Assembly: GCA_003258405.1 (NCBI GenBank) | Contig: QKPN01000003.1 | Span: 310,001 to 374,000 of the forward strand | Length of the DNA: 64,000 bases | Direction: 5' to 3' | DNA from: Rhodobacteraceae bacterium DSL-40 | Lineage (GTDB): Bacteria; Pseudomonadota; Alphaproteobacteria; Rhodobacterales; Rhodobacteraceae | Part shown: piece by piece, positions 1 to 11,326 of the stretch | Numbering within the stretch: position 1 is the stretch's first letter | Layout of the letters: every line of letters begins with the position of its first letter | Program-made: the position numbers and the translations under genes | Notes under the pieces: model-generated | What the model saw: only the letters and a program-made list of their open reading frames with translations | Told to the model about the DNA's origin: nothing | The model's database searches: none

Positions 1-193
1 TCATCTCCACCGAGCCTTCGGTCACGTCGTAGCCGTCGCGTCCGGCGAGAACGTAGGAGAGGGTCGACTTGCCCGAGCCGTTGGGGCCCATGATCGCGTG
101 GACCTCGCCCGCCTTCACTTCGAGATCGACACCCTTGAGGATCTTCTTGTCCTCCTCCTCAAGGCCGGCGTGCAGGTTCTTGATAGTCAGCAT
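1..193 (-). CDS. sufC: SufC, Fe-S assembly ATPase (N-terminal part, cut by window edge)
   Basis: The first 64 codons of an ABC-type ATPase are present; the rest lies beyond base 1. The protein begins [10 protein letters not shown] and carries a complete Walker A motif, GPNGSGKST, in the setting [14 protein letters not shown], as expected of SufC. SufC is the soluble ATPase of the SufBCD scaffold that builds Fe-S clusters in the cytoplasm. It is last in the visible leftward run iscR-cysteine desulfurase-sufB-three small genes-sufC, which supports the name. The ATG at 191-193 gives the canonical SufC N-terminus. Seen: Walker A and the N-terminus. Inferred: function from family and position. Confidence 0.93.
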   Translation of the reverse strand, partial: MLTIKNLHAGLEEEDKKILKGVDLEVKAGEVHAIMGPNGSGKSTLSYVLAGRDGYDVTEGSVEM

Positions 194-224
194 TCGTTAT
201 CCCTTTCAGTTCCGGTGTCCCGTC

Positions 225-503
225 TCACTCGCCGCGCCGTGCGGCACGGGCCTCGTCGAGGGCCGGGTTCCGGTCGAATGTGTGTCGCGCGTCCGGATCG
301 TCGGTCCGGTACCAGTGAAACAGCTTCGCGACGAAGTTGTGCAGGTAGTGGAAGATCGTGACGAAGACGGCGGTCTTCAGCACCGCTTCCACCAGTGCGC
401 TGACATTCGTCACGTTCGGCCCGCCGAACACCATGCTCGACAGGTAATTGAGCACGAAAAAGATCGCCCCAGCGATGATTGAGGCTCCCAGAAACTGCAT
501 CAC
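225..503 (-). CDS. Small membrane protein of the suf operon, unknown function
   Basis: This 92-residue protein has a hydrophobic N-terminal segment (about residues 5-27), a second hydrophobic stretch around 40-58, and a charged tail ending ARAARRGE. I do not recognise a family with certainty. The start overlaps the end of the YbjQ-like gene by 4 bases, and the stop lies about 30 bases before sufC, so it should be translated from the suf transcript. Its place between sufB and sufC suggests a link to Fe-S or metal metabolism, but nothing in the sequence shows a mechanism. Confidence 0.75.
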   Translation of the reverse strand: MMQFLGASIIAGAIFFVLNYLSSMVFGGPNVTNVSALVEAVLKTAVFVTIFHYLHNFVAKLFHWYRTDDPDARHTFDRNPALDEARAARRGE

Positions 504-820
504 ACCCTCTCTATCGTGACCGATGTGCCCGAGGCCGAGACCATGAGCATGCTCTCCCCCACCACCTCGTAATCGAGATCCACGCCCACGACCGCATTAC
601 CGCCCGCTGCCCCGGCACGTGCTTCCAACTCACCCAACGCGGTCTCCCGCGCCTCCTGCAAGCTCTTCTCGTAGGCCGCCGACCGCCCGCCGACAATGTC
701 ACGGATCCCGGCAAAGAAATCCCGGAACACATTCGCCCCGAGGATCGCCTCGCCCACGACCACGCCGTGATAGGCAGTGATCCGGTGGTCCTCGATGGAG
801 GGTGTCGTGGTGACGATCAT
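500..820 (-). CDS. YbjQ-family (heavy-metal-binding-like) protein
   Basis: The 106-residue product matches the small YbjQ/UPF0145 fold family: an N-terminal [14 protein letters not shown] strand, the G-V-V[10 protein letters not shown] segment, a central amphipathic helix rich in Ala and Glu (about 50-70), and the [11 protein letters not shown] strand near residue 80. Family members are about 100 residues, form pentamers and are often called putative heavy-metal-binding domains, but their biochemical role is unsettled. It overlaps both neighbours by 4 bases (stop/start), so it is translationally coupled inside the suf operon. A role linked to metal supply for SUF is inference. Confidence 0.85.
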   Translation of the reverse strand: MIVTTTPSIEDHRITAYHGVVVGEAILGANVFRDFFAGIRDIVGGRSAAYEKSLQEARETALGELEARAGAAGGNAVVGVDLDYEVVGESMLMVSASGTSVTIERV

Positions 821-1074
821 TCTTCCGCCTCTTTCCCATCGGATGATCCGTTGGCAAACCGCTCAAGGCGAATACCGACCCACACCGCAACTGGCGCTGC
901 GGCCACGAGCCAGACCAGCACGAAGACAATCATCGGTGCATCAGGAACGATGGCCATAACAGGATACAATGCAAGACCACCGGCGACTAACCCCGCCGCC
1001 ACCGCCAAATACCTCCAGCTGGTCTGCGGACTGCGCAGCAATTGCTGCAAGGCCTCTCTGGTGACCCCCTTCAC
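817..1074 (-). CDS. Small two-TM membrane protein, unknown
   Basis: This 85-residue protein has a basic N-terminus, two hydrophobic helices (about residues 22-42 and 46-68) and an acidic, soluble C-terminus ending DGKEAEE. No catalytic motif is visible and I do not recognise the family. It starts 5 bases after the sufB stop and overlaps the next gene by 4 bases, so it is the first of three small genes placed between sufB and sufC. Confidence 0.7.
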   Translation of the reverse strand: MKGVTREALQQLLRSPQTSWRYLAVAAGLVAGGLALYPVMAIVPDAPMIVFVLVWLVAAAPVAVWVGIRLERFANGSSDGKEAEE

Positions 1075-1079
1075 GCGTG

Positions 1080-2603
<1,524 letters not shown>

Positions 2604-2631
2604 TCTCGTCTCGCTTTCCTTCTGCACCGCG

Positions 2632-3678
2632 TCAGGCCGCTTTCTGCCTGAACCGGCGATACCGTTTCGCCCAGGCCTGTACGAAGCCCAGAATCTCGTC
2701 CTCGCGCGTCTCGGGGCCAATGGAGACCCGGATCGCGCTTGCCGCCGCTTCGGCGGACAATCCCATCGCGCCGAGCACCCGGCTCGTGCGCACCTTGCCG
2801 CTGGAACAGGCGGATCCGGCCGAGATGGCGAATCCAGCCAGGTCCATCTGCATCACCTGTGTCTCGCTCTTCCAGCCCGAAACCGCGAAACAGGCAGTAT
2901 TGGGCAGGCGCGGCACGTTCCTGCCCACAAAGATAAGGTCCGGAGCCTCCGCTTCCAGAGCCGCCTCGAGAAGATCACGCCGCGCGGCGACCTGCTCCCA
3001 GACACCTGCCGCGAGATCCCGGGCGGCCGCTTCCGCTGCCGCGCCGAAGCCGGCAATGGCGGCAACGTTCTCGGTTCCGGCCCGCCGGCCCATTTCCTGG
3101 CCACCGCCTCGCAGCAGAGGCGCAGGTTCGACACCACGGCGCAGAAGCAGCGCCCCAACGCCTTTCGGTCCGCCGAACTTGTGTGCCGAGAGAGCGGCAC
3201 GATCCGCGCCGAGCCAGTCGAAGGCGAATGGCCGTTTGCCCGCTGCCTGGACGGCATCGATGAAGCCGAGATGCTCGGGAAGAGCCTGAATCACGCCCGT
3301 CTCGGAGTTCGCTGCCTGAAGTGCGGTGGCCGGGGGATCGATCACGGAAACGCGGCCCGCGTCATCCACCGTGAGCTCCGGCTGGATCCAGGCCAGCACG
3401 CTTTCATGTTCCACCGGCGCGCCCACCGGATCCCAGCCGGAGAGACCGAGCGCAGCCGCCTCCGTGGCCCCTGAAGTGAAGACGATATCCGCCGCCTGCG
3501 CCCCAAAGGCTTCAGCAACCTGCCCGCGCGCCCGCTCGACAATCGCACGTGCCGCCCGCCCTTCCGCATGAACGGATGAGGGATTGCCCACCACATCAAG
3601 CGCTGCAGCGATCGCAGTGCGTGCTTCAGGCCGCAGCGGCGCCGTTGCGTTCCAGTCGAGATAGGCGCGTGGGCTCAT
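2632..3678 (-). CDS. Cysteine desulfurase (NifS/IscS class)
   Basis: This 348-residue PLP enzyme takes sulfur from cysteine for Fe-S assembly. Family landmarks are the N-terminal [14 protein letters not shown], the substrate-site ANSETG, the PLP lysine in [16 protein letters not shown], and the active-site loop GSACSSGKV with the catalytic cysteine. It overlaps iscR by 4 bases (ATGA) and precedes sufB by 28 bases, so it is the operon's sulfur donor. It is shorter than Escherichia coli IscS (about 400 residues). Its short Cys loop resembles the NifS/IscS class rather than the SufS class, so I give no symbol. Confidence 0.93.
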   Translation of the reverse strand: MSPRAYLDWNATAPLRPEARTAIAAALDVVGNPSSVHAEGRAARAIVERARGQVAEAFGAQAADIVFTSGATEAAALGLSGWDPVGAPVEHESVLAWIQPELTVDDAGRVSVIDPPATALQAANSETGVIQALPEHLGFIDAVQAAGKRPFAFDWLGADRAALSAHKFGGPKGVGALLLRRGVEPAPLLRGGGQEMGRRAGTENVAAIAGFGAAAEAAARDLAAGVWEQVAARRDLLEAALEAEAPDLIFVGRNVPRLPNTACFAVSGWKSETQVMQMDLAGFAISAGSACSSGKVRTSRVLGAMGLSAEAAASAIRVSIGPETREDEILGFVQAWAKRYRRFRQKAA

Positions 3679-4205
3679 GCCTTGACCGCTCCCTCCACCG
3701 CATCGGCATCTGCCGTGACCTCATCTGCTTCCCGCCCGGTCGCAATCCCCTCGTCGATCACGGCAACGAAGCTCGGCACCGCCGGACAGGGTGCAAGATG
3801 ATCGCCCACCACATCGCCAAGCCGGGTCTGGTGCAGGAGAACATAGACGTTTGCGGAAAGCTGCTCCCAGAACTTGTCGGCCAGCATCTGCTCGCGCGTG
3901 CCGCTCGAGGCGCCTGACGCCCCCGCGCCGCGTGCGAGCGCATCCATGTTCTCGTCGACCGCAGAAAGCACTTCGGCAATGCGGATCTGTTCGATGGGCC
4001 GCGCAAGCCGGTAACCGCCGCCAGGGCCACGCACCGATTCGACCAGCTGCGCCCGGCGCAGCTTGACGAAGAGCTGCTCGAGATAGGCGAGTGAGATATC
4101 CTGCCGCTCGGCAATCTCGGCGAGAGAAACAAGCTTGTCAGCGCCCTGCGCGGCGAGATCGGTCAGCGCGATCATGGCGTAGCGGCCTTTAGTGCTCAGC
4201 TTCAT
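3675..4205 (-). CDS. iscR: IscR-type Rrf2 regulator without canonical cluster cysteines
   Basis: This 176-residue Rrf2-family regulator heads the suf operon. The N-terminal winged helix is intact: MKLSTKGRYAMIAL, the recognition-helix region ISLAYLEQLF, and the wing VRGPGGGYRLAR. Classical IscR binds [2Fe-2S] through three cysteines near residues 92-104. Here that stretch (ARGAGASGASSGTRE) has none, and the only cysteine is Cys140 in APCPAVP. An IscR of this unusual type has been described in Rhodobacter sphaeroides as an Fe-S binding repressor. The gene overlaps the desulfurase by 4 bases. Autoregulation is likely from the palindrome in its promoter. Confidence 0.93.
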   Translation of the reverse strand: MKLSTKGRYAMIALTDLAAQGADKLVSLAEIAERQDISLAYLEQLFVKLRRAQLVESVRGPGGGYRLARPIEQIRIAEVLSAVDENMDALARGAGASGASSGTREQMLADKFWEQLSANVYVLLHQTRLGDVVGDHLAPCPAVPSFVAVIDEGIATGREADEVTADADAVEGAVKA

Positions 4206-4293
4206 CTAGGGTCTCCCGAAATGACGACGGTGTTGACGCCCCGTCCCCGACACCTTAACAGCATCCAAGCTTGGTTTCGCCGCGCGACCAACT

Positions 4294-4329
4294 TAGAATG
4301 CTTCTAGATTGGCTGAGCGATTCCGTCAA
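4294..4329 (-). promoter_or_regulatory. iscR/suf promoter with palindromic operator
   Basis: Read on the minus strand, TTGACG (4324-4329) and TAGAAG (4301-4306) are 17 bases apart and make a good -35/-10 pair about 95 bases before iscR. A perfect inverted repeat, TAGAA-TGC-TTCTA (4294-4306), covers the -10 box, where a repressor would block RNA polymerase. IscR is the obvious candidate, but another iron regulator of this order could bind instead. The boxes are seen; the regulator is inferred. Confidence 0.6.
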
Positions 4330-4364
4330 GTTATTGTCTCAGCCCCGACAGGAGAAGGCTTTTA

Positions 4365-5015
4365 ATGCCCGAGGTGATCTTCCCCGGCCCTGATGGCCGC
4401 CTCGAAGGCCGCTACCATCCGCAGAAAAACAAGGACGCACCGATCGCGATCATTCTGCACCCCCATCCGCTTTATGGGGGGACGATGAACAACAAGGTGG
4501 TCTACAACCTGCATTATGCGTTTCACCGCATGGGCTTCACCTGCCTGCGCTTCAACTTCCGTGGTGTTGGCCGCAGCCAGGGGGAATATGACCAGGGCAT
4601 CGGCGAACTCTCCGACGCCGCCGCTGCGCTCGATTACCTGCAGTCGCTCAATCCGAACGCCAAGTTCTGCTGGGTGGCAGGGTTTTCGTTTGGTGCCTGG
4701 ATCGGCATGCAACTGCTGATGCGCCGGCCGGAGATCGCCGGCTTCGTGTCGGTGGCACCGCCCGCCAACCAGTATGACTTCAGCTTTCTAGCGCCCTGCC
4801 CGTCATCCGGCCTGATCATTTCCGGAAGTGCGGATCGTGTTGTGCCGCCTTCGGAGGTTACGGCGCTTGCCGACAAGCTCAAGCAGCAGAAGGGCATCAC
4901 CATCACCCACCAGACGATCGAGGGCGCGAGCCACTTCTTCGATCCGGGGATGGAAGAGATGATCGGGAACGTCGAGACCTACGTCCGCCGGCGGATGACC
5001 GAAAACACCCGCTGA
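4365..5015 (+). CDS. Alpha/beta hydrolase (serine hydrolase)
   Basis: The 216-residue soluble protein has the alpha/beta hydrolase core: HPHPLYGG oxyanion region (about 32-39), FNFRGVGRSQG, nucleophile elbow GFSFGAW with Ser108, Asp157 in SADRVVP and His190 in GASHFF. This complete triad predicts an active esterase or related hydrolase; the substrate is unknown. Proteins of this compact type, close to COG2945, are widespread in alphaproteobacteria. The ATG follows a GGAGAAGG ribosome site. It is divergent from iscR across a 159-base intergenic region, so it may share regulatory sequence with the suf operon. Confidence 0.9.
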   Translation: MPEVIFPGPDGRLEGRYHPQKNKDAPIAIILHPHPLYGGTMNNKVVYNLHYAFHRMGFTCLRFNFRGVGRSQGEYDQGIGELSDAAAALDYLQSLNPNAKFCWVAGFSFGAWIGMQLLMRRPEIAGFVSVAPPANQYDFSFLAPCPSSGLIISGSADRVVPPSEVTALADKLKQQKGITITHQTIEGASHFFDPGMEEMIGNVETYVRRRMTENTR

Positions 5016-5070
5016 CCGTTTCACGGCCTGGGCTGGCCCTGCTCCAGCCCAGGCCAGAGACTATCTCGGA

Positions 5071-5388
5071 TCAGTAGGTTTCCGCGACGTCGTACATCAC
5101 CGGCTCGAAGCTCTTGCAGAGCGCACTGATCCGGCGGTTGCGGACGCGCATCTCCGTAGAACGCAGCATGGCGAGGAAGTCCTCGCGCTTGCGCCATTGT
5201 GAATAGTTCGCGATTCTCGTCTGGGCGTCGTTGACGTGAAGACCTGCGCCAACGAAACCGTCCTGGTGGCGAATGAACTTGTCATAGGCATCCATGAGCT
5301 CGTCGAGCAGATCATGGCAGGTGCCGGGCGTGGTTTCGAAGGTGGTCAGCACCGTCTGGAATGATGTGTCACCCGTGATCGTCAGCAT
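5071..5388 (-). CDS. Antibiotic-biosynthesis monooxygenase (ABM) domain protein
   Basis: This 105-residue protein is one small ferredoxin-like ABM-type domain, with FETTPGTCHDLLDELMDAYD, GFVGAGLHVNDAQTRIANYS and QWRKREDFLAML in the usual order. Members form dimeric beta barrels and include quinol monooxygenases and haem-degrading enzymes, although many are of unknown function. No haem- or substrate-specific residue can be assigned here. It stands alone between two rightward genes. About 250 bases upstream (5389-5639) hold no gene that I can support. Confidence 0.75.
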   Translation of the reverse strand: MLTITGDTSFQTVLTTFETTPGTCHDLLDELMDAYDKFIRHQDGFVGAGLHVNDAQTRIANYSQWRKREDFLAMLRSTEMRVRNRRISALCKSFEPVMYDVAETY

Positions 5389-5639
5389 GGTATCCTCCCT
5401 ACTGCCTTTTCGGGCGAGCCTAGGCCAAGCTCACGGCGCAGGCAACGGATTGAAGCAGATGCGATTCCATCATGTGAGCAAGGCTGGCCTCTGCACGCCC
5501 AGCGATCTGAAGTTTCGGCAAAACAGCGCAGAAACAATCGTGTAGGCCTCATTCCTACAGTCGCGCGAGAGAAAGTCTCGACGCAAGACAGATTACCGGA
5601 CTAATTTTCGGGAGCGCTTTTATCACCAGGAGAGATGCT

Positions 5640-5912
5640 ATGTTGCGTGCGCTTCTGCTCGTGTCGCTGATCGCCCTGCCGCTCCCGTCGCGCGCCGAAA
5701 TGGGCCGCAGCGAGCCGGTTGCGGGCGTGACGATCATCCGTGGCCCGGCCACATCCCCCGGACCGGCATGGAGGAGCGCAGCGCGCGAAAGACGGGTTCG
5801 GCAAGACCCCGAAACGGACGTGGGCTTCAAGCGGCGTCCGCTGTCGGTGGTCGTGTATGAGGCGCCGCCGCGCATCTATGCTTGGCACCAGGCCTGGCAG
5901 CGGGGCTGGTGA
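5640..5912 (+). CDS. Small secreted protein, unknown
   Basis: This 90-residue protein starts with a clear signal peptide (MLRALLLVSLIALPLPSRA, probably cut after Ala19). The mature part of about 70 residues is basic and Arg/Pro-rich, has no cysteine and matches no family I know. An AGGAGAG ribosome site sits just before the ATG, which supports real translation. It ends 4 bases before the converging upp stop, so the two transcripts meet tail to tail. Confidence 0.55.
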   Translation: MLRALLLVSLIALPLPSRAEMGRSEPVAGVTIIRGPATSPGPAWRSAARERRVRQDPETDVGFKRRPLSVVVYEAPPRIYAWHQAWQRGW

Positions 5913-5916
5913 GAGC

Positions 5917-6552
5917 CTATTTCGTCCCGAACATGCGGTCACCGGCATCGCCAAGGCCCGGCAGGATGTAACCGTGTTCGTTCAGGCCGCGATCGAGGGC
6001 AGCAGTAATGACCGGCACATCCGGGTGCGCCTCGGCCATGCGGGCGACACCCTCCGGTGCGGCAAGGAGACAGAGAAAGCGGATGTCCTTCGCCCCGGCC
6101 TCTTTCAGCAGATCGATCGCCGCAACGGAGGAGTTGCCGGTTGCAAGCATCGGATCGACGGCAATGGTGATCCGCTCGTCGAGCGCTGCGGGCAGCTTGC
6201 AGTAGTACTGCACCGGCTGAAGCGTCTCCTCGTTGCGGTAGAGGCCCACGAAACCGACGCGCGCCGCCGGGATAAGTTCGAGCACACCATCGAGTAGGCC
6301 ATTGCCTGCGCGCAGGATCGAAATCAGTGCGAGCTTCTTGCCTTCAAGAAGCGGTGCCTGCATCGGCTCCATCGGCGTCTCGATCTCGCTCGTCATGAGC
6401 GGCAGGTCGCGGGTGACCTCATAGGCGAGCAGCAGGCTGATCTCGCGCAGGAGCCGCCGGAATCCGGCCGTCGAGGTCTCGCGATGCCGCATCAGGGTGA
6501 GCTTGTGCTGCACAAGTGGGTGATCGACGATCGTCAGGTTCGGATGGGTCAT
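5917..6552 (-). CDS. upp: Uracil phosphoribosyltransferase
   Basis: The 211-residue enzyme converts uracil and PRPP to UMP. It has normal length for Upp, the N-terminal [10 protein letters not shown]...[11 protein letters not shown] segment, the PRPP-binding strand [15 protein letters not shown], and the uracil-binding C-terminus [19 protein letters not shown]. It is last in the leftward operon cdd-deoC-deoA-deoB-add-upp, 9 bases after add. It would recapture the uracil released when uridine or deoxyuridine is cleaved by the upstream enzymes. Confidence 0.97.
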   Translation of the reverse strand: MTHPNLTIVDHPLVQHKLTLMRHRETSTAGFRRLLREISLLLAYEVTRDLPLMTSEIETPMEPMQAPLLEGKKLALISILRAGNGLLDGVLELIPAARVGFVGLYRNEETLQPVQYYCKLPAALDERITIAVDPMLATGNSSVAAIDLLKEAGAKDIRFLCLLAAPEGVARMAEAHPDVPVITAALDRGLNEHGYILPGLGDAGDRMFGTK

Positions 6553-6561
6553 CTGTCCTCG

Positions 6562-7557
6562 CTATCCGACCCGCGCAAGCAGCCTCTCGCGGGTCTTCTC
6601 GTCGCAAAAGGCAGCCCTGAGGGCCGTTCGGTTGATGGCGGCAAAATCGACGCTTGTCCAGCCGAAGGCAGATGCCAGCTCGGCGTATTCGTGGATCATG
6701 CCGGTGTGAAAATACGGCGGATCATCGGTCGAGACCGTAACGTTGACACCGGCGCGCCGCAGCCGGTCGATCGGATGCGACCGCCAGTCGGGATAGACGC
6801 CAAGCGCGACGTTGGAGCCCGGATTGACCTCCAGCACGATCCCCTCCTCCGCAAGTCGCGAGACGAGCGCCGGCTCCTCGATTGCACGCACACCATGACC
6901 GATGCGACTGACCGACAGATGATCGAGCGCATCACGAATGCTCTGCGGGCCGCAGACCTCACCGGCATGAACCGTGAGGCCGAGCCCAGCTTCGGCTGCG
7001 AGCTCGAAAGCCGAGGCGAATTCGGCAAGATGCCCGTCCCGCTCGTCGCCGCCCATGCCGAAGCCGGTGACGACGGCCCCGGCCGTCTCGGCGGCCAGGC
7101 GCGCGGCGCGAAGGGCGCGTTCCGGACCGAAGTGGCGGATCGCGGTCGGGATGAAGCGGGTCTCGATCCCGGATGCCCGCCGCGCCGAATCGGCGCCCTC
7201 AATCATTGCGGCAAGGTATTCGGGCCATGCCGCAGGGGACCCACCGCCGCAGAGATCCGGGGCAAGAAAGATCTCGGTGTAGATCACACCGTCGGCCGCC
7301 GACGCCGCCAGAACCGCCTCGACAAGACGACAGAAATCCCGAGGTGACTGCAGCACTGTGCAGGCTGCCTCGTAGGTGCGCAGGAATTCCGCAAAATCGG
7401 CCCAGCGATATCCGCCATCCGCATCGAAGATCGCTGACAGATCGACGCCCTTCTCGGCCGCGAGCCCGCGAATGAAGGCTGGCGGTGCGGCGCCCTCCAG
7501 ATGCAGATGCAGCTCCACCTTGGGAAGTCTTGCCAGATCGGATTTCGGCCCAGTCAC
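6562..7557 (-). CDS. add: Adenosine deaminase
   Basis: This 331-residue amidohydrolase has the metal-binding HxH (ELHLHLEG, His17/His19), the catalytic HAGE segment, the RIGHGVR metal-ligand strand and the STDDPPYF motif, all expected of adenosine deaminase, which makes inosine from adenosine. The length is usual. It overlaps deoB by 4 bases and precedes upp by 9 bases, so it is part of the nucleoside salvage operon. Adenine deaminase is the main alternative in this superfamily, but the operon context favours a nucleoside substrate. Confidence 0.92.
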   Translation of the reverse strand: MTGPKSDLARLPKVELHLHLEGAAPPAFIRGLAAEKGVDLSAIFDADGGYRWADFAEFLRTYEAACTVLQSPRDFCRLVEAVLAASAADGVIYTEIFLAPDLCGGGSPAAWPEYLAAMIEGADSARRASGIETRFIPTAIRHFGPERALRAARLAAETAGAVVTGFGMGGDERDGHLAEFASAFELAAEAGLGLTVHAGEVCGPQSIRDALDHLSVSRIGHGVRAIEEPALVSRLAEEGIVLEVNPGSNVALGVYPDWRSHPIDRLRRAGVNVTVSTDDPPYFHTGMIHEYAELASAFGWTSVDFAAINRTALRAAFCDEKTRERLLARVG

Positions 7558-8759
7558 AGGCAGCTCTTGCCGTGGCGCCCCGGTACAAGGCCGAGATGCG
7601 CGGCGAGCGTCTCCCCAACATCGGCAAAATACATGGGCCCGAGCGCGCGCGGTGCAAATCCCGGACCGGTGCCGAGCACTGGAGCCCGTTCGCGCGTATG
7701 ATCGGCTCCGCGGAAGGTGGGATCGTTGCCGTGATCGGCGGTAAGGATCATGAGATCGCCGGGTCGGAGCCGCGCTTCGAGGGCCGGAATACGGGCATCA
7801 AACGCTTCGAGAGCACGGGCATAGCCGGAGACATCGCGGCGATGCCCGTAGAGCGTGTCGAAATCGACGTAATTGCCGAAGATGAAATCACCCTCCCCGG
7901 CCGCATCGAAGGCCTCCAGCGTCCGGTCGAGCAGATCCATGTCATCCTTGCCCTTGGCGAGCGTGGAAATACCGCGATGGGCGAAGATGTCACCGATCTT
8001 GCCGATGGCGTGGGTCCGGCCACCGGAAGCAACGACACGGTCGAGCAAGGTATCCTCGGGAGGCGCGATGGCGAAGTCCCGGCGATTGGCCGTGCGCTGG
8101 AAGGTCCTGGCGGTATCGCCAACAAACGGCCTCGCGATCACCCGGCCCACACGCATCGGGTGAACGATCCGCGCCGTCAGACGACACAGGTCGAGGAGGC
8201 GATCGAGACCGAAGTGCTCCTCATGCGCCGCAATCTGGAGTACGCTGTCAACGGATGTATAGACGATCGGCTTACCCGTTCGCAGGTGTTCCTCTCCGAA
8301 ATCCTCGATCACCGGCAGACCGGAATAATGGCGATTGCAGAGCGTGCCCGGCAGCCCCGCCTCCGAGCACATCCGGTGGGTGATTTCCGGTGGGATGGAG
8401 GGGTCTCCGTCAGGGAAATAGTGCCAGTCCCAGGGGACGGGCACACCCGCCAGTTCCCAGTGGCCTGAAGGTGTATCCTTGCCAAGCGAGATCTCTGTCG
8501 CTGCCCCCCAGAGGCCCTGGGGCGCCACGTCGAAGCCAGGCAGGGCGATGTCGGACGCCGCACGGATCGCCTCACCGATGCCGAGGCGTGCCATGTTCGG
8601 GATGCAGAGCGGTCCGCTTCGGCCCTCTTCGGCCCGCCCGGTGGCGCAGGCCTCGATGATGTGACCGAGGGTGTTGGCCCCCTCGTCGCCGAAGTCGCCA
8701 GCGTCGGGCGCCCCGCCGCAGCCGACCGAATCCATCACGAGCAGCATCGCACGTGGCAT
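7554..8759 (-). CDS. deoB: Phosphopentomutase
   Basis: This 401-residue enzyme of the alkaline phosphatase superfamily interconverts (deoxy)ribose 1- and 5-phosphates. The N-terminal metal and phosphorylation region reads [12 protein letters not shown], and the C-terminal metal site [18 protein letters not shown] is intact. It shares one base with the deoA stop (8759) and overlaps add by 4 bases. It passes the sugar phosphate released by thymidine phosphorylase to DeoC. Confidence 0.97.
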   Translation of the reverse strand: MPRAMLLVMDSVGCGGAPDAGDFGDEGANTLGHIIEACATGRAEEGRSGPLCIPNMARLGIGEAIRAASDIALPGFDVAPQGLWGAATEISLGKDTPSGHWELAGVPVPWDWHYFPDGDPSIPPEITHRMCSEAGLPGTLCNRHYSGLPVIEDFGEEHLRTGKPIVYTSVDSVLQIAAHEEHFGLDRLLDLCRLTARIVHPMRVGRVIARPFVGDTARTFQRTANRRDFAIAPPEDTLLDRVVASGGRTHAIGKIGDIFAHRGISTLAKGKDDMDLLDRTLEAFDAAGEGDFIFGNYVDFDTLYGHRRDVSGYARALEAFDARIPALEARLRPGDLMILTADHGNDPTFRGADHTRERAPVLGTGPGFAPRALGPMYFADVGETLAAHLGLVPGRHGKSCL

Positions 8760-10066
8760 CAGGCGATCCTTTCCGCGATCAAGGGCGTTTCATCGGGAGG
8801 TCTGTCGCCGATGGTATAGGCCGCGCGTACTTGGGCAGCCGCAGATGACAGGGCACCGCTGTCAGCTGCGTGGATACGCGCGAGCGGCATACCCGCTTCG
8901 ACCACCGCACCGAGACCGATCAGCGTCTCGAGCCCGACCGAATGGTCTATCGCATCGCTTGCGCGCCTCCGGCCTCCGCCTAGCTCCACCACGGCAACGC
9001 CCAGGGCACGGGTATCGACGGCAGTTATGAAACCGTCTGCCTCGGCGGTCACATCAGCGTTTTCGTCTGCCGCCGGCAGATAATGCTCGAACTCCTCGAC
9101 AAAATCCGCTGGCCCGCCCAAGGCTGCGACCATCTGGCCGAACTTCTCCGCAGCCGCACCGGTTTCAAGGGCGCGATCGAGCCGCTCGGCCCCATCCTGC
9201 GCATCGGAGGCGATGCCAGCAGAGACAAGAAGCTCGCCGCCAAGCGCCACCGTCACATCCCAGAGACGGCTGTCGACAGCATCCCCGCGCAGAAACCGAA
9301 CGGCATTCGCGACCTCAAGGGCATTTCCCGCCGCAGAAGCGAGCGGCTCGTTCATGTCGGTGATGAGAGCGGTCGTCCGGCATCCCGCGCCGTTCGCCAC
9401 TTCGACGAGCGCGCGCGCAAGCCGCTGCGCCTCCTCCAGAGACGTCATGAAGGCGCCGGAACCGACTTTCACATCCAGAACCAGCGCATCCAGCCCGGCT
9501 GCCAGCTTCTTTGAGAGAATCGAGGCGGTGATGAGATCGATCGACTCGACGGTGCCGGTCACGTCGCGGATGGCATAGAGGCGGCGGTCGGCCGGGGCGA
9601 TGTCGGGGGTCTGGCCAATGATGGCACAGCCGACCCCAGCCACGACCCTGCGGAAGGTCTCGGCATCCGGCTGCGTGCGGTAGCCCGGAATCGCATCGAA
9701 CTTGTCGAGCGTGCCGCCGGTATGCCCCAGCCCCCGCCCGGAAATCATCGGCACAAAGGCGCCGCAGGCCGCAAGCGCGGGGGCGAGCATGAGACTTACG
9801 TTATCCCCTACGCCACCCGTCGAATGCTTGTCTATCACCGGCCCCGGCAGATCCCAGTCGAGCACGGTGCCGCTGTCGCGCATCGCTTCCGTCAGCGTCA
9901 CGCGCTCCGGCAGACCGAGGCCACGGAACAGGACAGCCATCGCGAAGGCGGCAATCTGGCCTTCGGTGATACTGTCATCGCACAGGCCCGCGACCATGAA
10001 GCGGATCTCGTCCTCCGAAAGGGCCCGCCCGTCGCGCTTGGCAATAATGACTTCCTGGGCGAGCAT
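8759..10066 (-). CDS. deoA: Thymidine phosphorylase
   Basis: The 435-residue protein phosphorolyses thymidine and deoxyuridine. Landmarks are [14 protein letters not shown] (phosphate and substrate binding), [14 protein letters not shown] and the [20 protein letters not shown] strand, with a normal C-terminal domain. It lies 2 bases after deoC and meets deoB at the stop/start, in the classical catabolic order. Confidence 0.97.
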   Translation of the reverse strand: MLAQEVIIAKRDGRALSEDEIRFMVAGLCDDSITEGQIAAFAMAVLFRGLGLPERVTLTEAMRDSGTVLDWDLPGPVIDKHSTGGVGDNVSLMLAPALAACGAFVPMISGRGLGHTGGTLDKFDAIPGYRTQPDAETFRRVVAGVGCAIIGQTPDIAPADRRLYAIRDVTGTVESIDLITASILSKKLAAGLDALVLDVKVGSGAFMTSLEEAQRLARALVEVANGAGCRTTALITDMNEPLASAAGNALEVANAVRFLRGDAVDSRLWDVTVALGGELLVSAGIASDAQDGAERLDRALETGAAAEKFGQMVAALGGPADFVEEFEHYLPAADENADVTAEADGFITAVDTRALGVAVVELGGGRRRASDAIDHSVGLETLIGLGAVVEAGMPLARIHAADSGALSSAAAQVRAAYTIGDRPPDETPLIAERIA

Positions 10067-10068
10067 GT

Positions 10069-10839
10069 TCAGTAATTGTCGTCGCTTGACGGGCTATCCA
10101 CGCCGTCGAGCGCCGCGAGCAGCGCATCGAGGAGACCCGATGCTCCGATGCGGAAATGCTTCGGACCGGCCCAGCCCTGCCCCATCATCCGATCGCAGAG
10201 GTCGAGATAGGTCCTGGCGTCCTCCAGCGTCCGGACACCGCCTGCCGCCTTGAAGCCGGCGGAGCCGCCCGCCGTGCGGATCGCCGTCAGCATCACTTCG
10301 GCAGCTTCCGGCGTTGCGTTGACCGCAACCTTGCCCGTCGATGTCTTGAGAAAATCCGCGCCCCCCCTCAATGCCCGCTCCGCCGCGTCGCGGATCAGAT
10401 AGGGCGACTTGAGCTTCCCGGTTTCAAGTATGGCCTTGAGGGTCGTCTCGCCGCAGGCATCACTCACCTCGGCAACGAACTCCTCGACAATCGCGGCATT
10501 GCCCGCGAGCACTTCACGGTAAGGAATGACGAGGTCGATCTCGTCGGCGCCATCGGCGATCGCCTGTTCCGTCGCGGCAAGCACCTCCTGCAGGTCTTCG
10601 GTACCTTCAGGAAAGTTGACAACCGTCGCAACCTTCACACCGGTATGGGCGAGCGCACCTGCGGCCTCGGTCACGAAGCGGGGCCAGACACAGACAGCCG
10701 CCACCGATCCGTGCGGCGTCTGCCCCCGGGCACAGAGCTGCGCGACATCCTCCGCCGTGCAGCTTTCCTCGAGATTGGTGAGGTCGAGGCAGACAAGGGC
10801 GCGTAGCGCCGTTGTGACGGTTTCGCTCTGGCTGGTCAT
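10069..10839 (-). CDS. deoC: Deoxyribose-phosphate aldolase
   Basis: The 256-residue class I aldolase cleaves deoxyribose 5-phosphate to acetaldehyde and glyceraldehyde 3-phosphate. Motifs include [18 protein letters not shown], the Schiff-base lysine in FLKTSTGK and FKAAGGVRT. The C-terminus ends in Tyr (DDNY), as in active DeoC enzymes. It overlaps cdd by 4 bases. This step feeds the deoxyribose carbon into central metabolism. Confidence 0.97.
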   Translation of the reverse strand: MTSQSETVTTALRALVCLDLTNLEESCTAEDVAQLCARGQTPHGSVAAVCVWPRFVTEAAGALAHTGVKVATVVNFPEGTEDLQEVLAATEQAIADGADEIDLVIPYREVLAGNAAIVEEFVAEVSDACGETTLKAILETGKLKSPYLIRDAAERALRGGADFLKTSTGKVAVNATPEAAEVMLTAIRTAGGSAGFKAAGGVRTLEDARTYLDLCDRMMGQGWAGPKHFRIGASGLLDALLAALDGVDSPSSDDNY

Positions 10840-11234
10840 GTTTCCGCACGCTCCATGTGATCGGACCCGAAACTGCCGGGCAGAAGGGCGCCCAGCGTCG
10901 TTCGGGTGATGGCGCCGTCGAGGCTCGCGAGGATTACCGGCGTTTCAGGTCCGGCGAATTCTGCGATCTTCTGGCGGCAGCCGCCGCAGGGAGGCACAGG
11001 GCTCGGCCCATCCGCGACCACGACGATCTCGGCGATCTTGCGGGAACCATCACAGACCATGGCCGCAATCGCTCCAGCCTCCGCACATGTGCCTTCGGGA
11101 TAGGCAACATTCTCGACGTTGCAGCCGGAATATATGCCACCGTCCGACGATCTGATTGCGGCCCCGACCTTGAAACCCGAATACGGAGCATGCGCATTTT
11201 CACGCGCGGTGCGGGCAACACCAATGAGGCTCAT
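10836..11234 (-). CDS. cdd: Cytidine deaminase
   Basis: The 132-residue homotetramer-type enzyme converts (deoxy)cytidine to (deoxy)uridine. Zinc and catalytic motifs are YSGCNVENVAYPEGTCAE (proton shuttle Glu) and PPCGGCRQ. I chose the ATG at 11232-11234 (MSLIGVARTAREN) because it matches the family N-terminus and follows a GGGGGG ribosome site; a longer frame upstream has no support. It is the first gene of the six-gene salvage operon, so the operon promoter should lie between this start and the sigma-54 activator gene ending at 11327. Confidence 0.95.
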   Translation of the reverse strand: MSLIGVARTARENAHAPYSGFKVGAAIRSSDGGIYSGCNVENVAYPEGTCAEAGAIAAMVCDGSRKIAEIVVVADGPSPVPPCGGCRQKIAEFAGPETPVILASLDGAITRTTLGALLPGSFGSDHMERAET

Positions 11235-11326
11235 GTTCCCCCCGGAAGACTTATTGTCGGGCCGAACTATGGGCGCTCGCCGATCCGGTTGGCAAGGATA
11301 AAGCCGCGCAGGCGGCGAGGCTCCGG

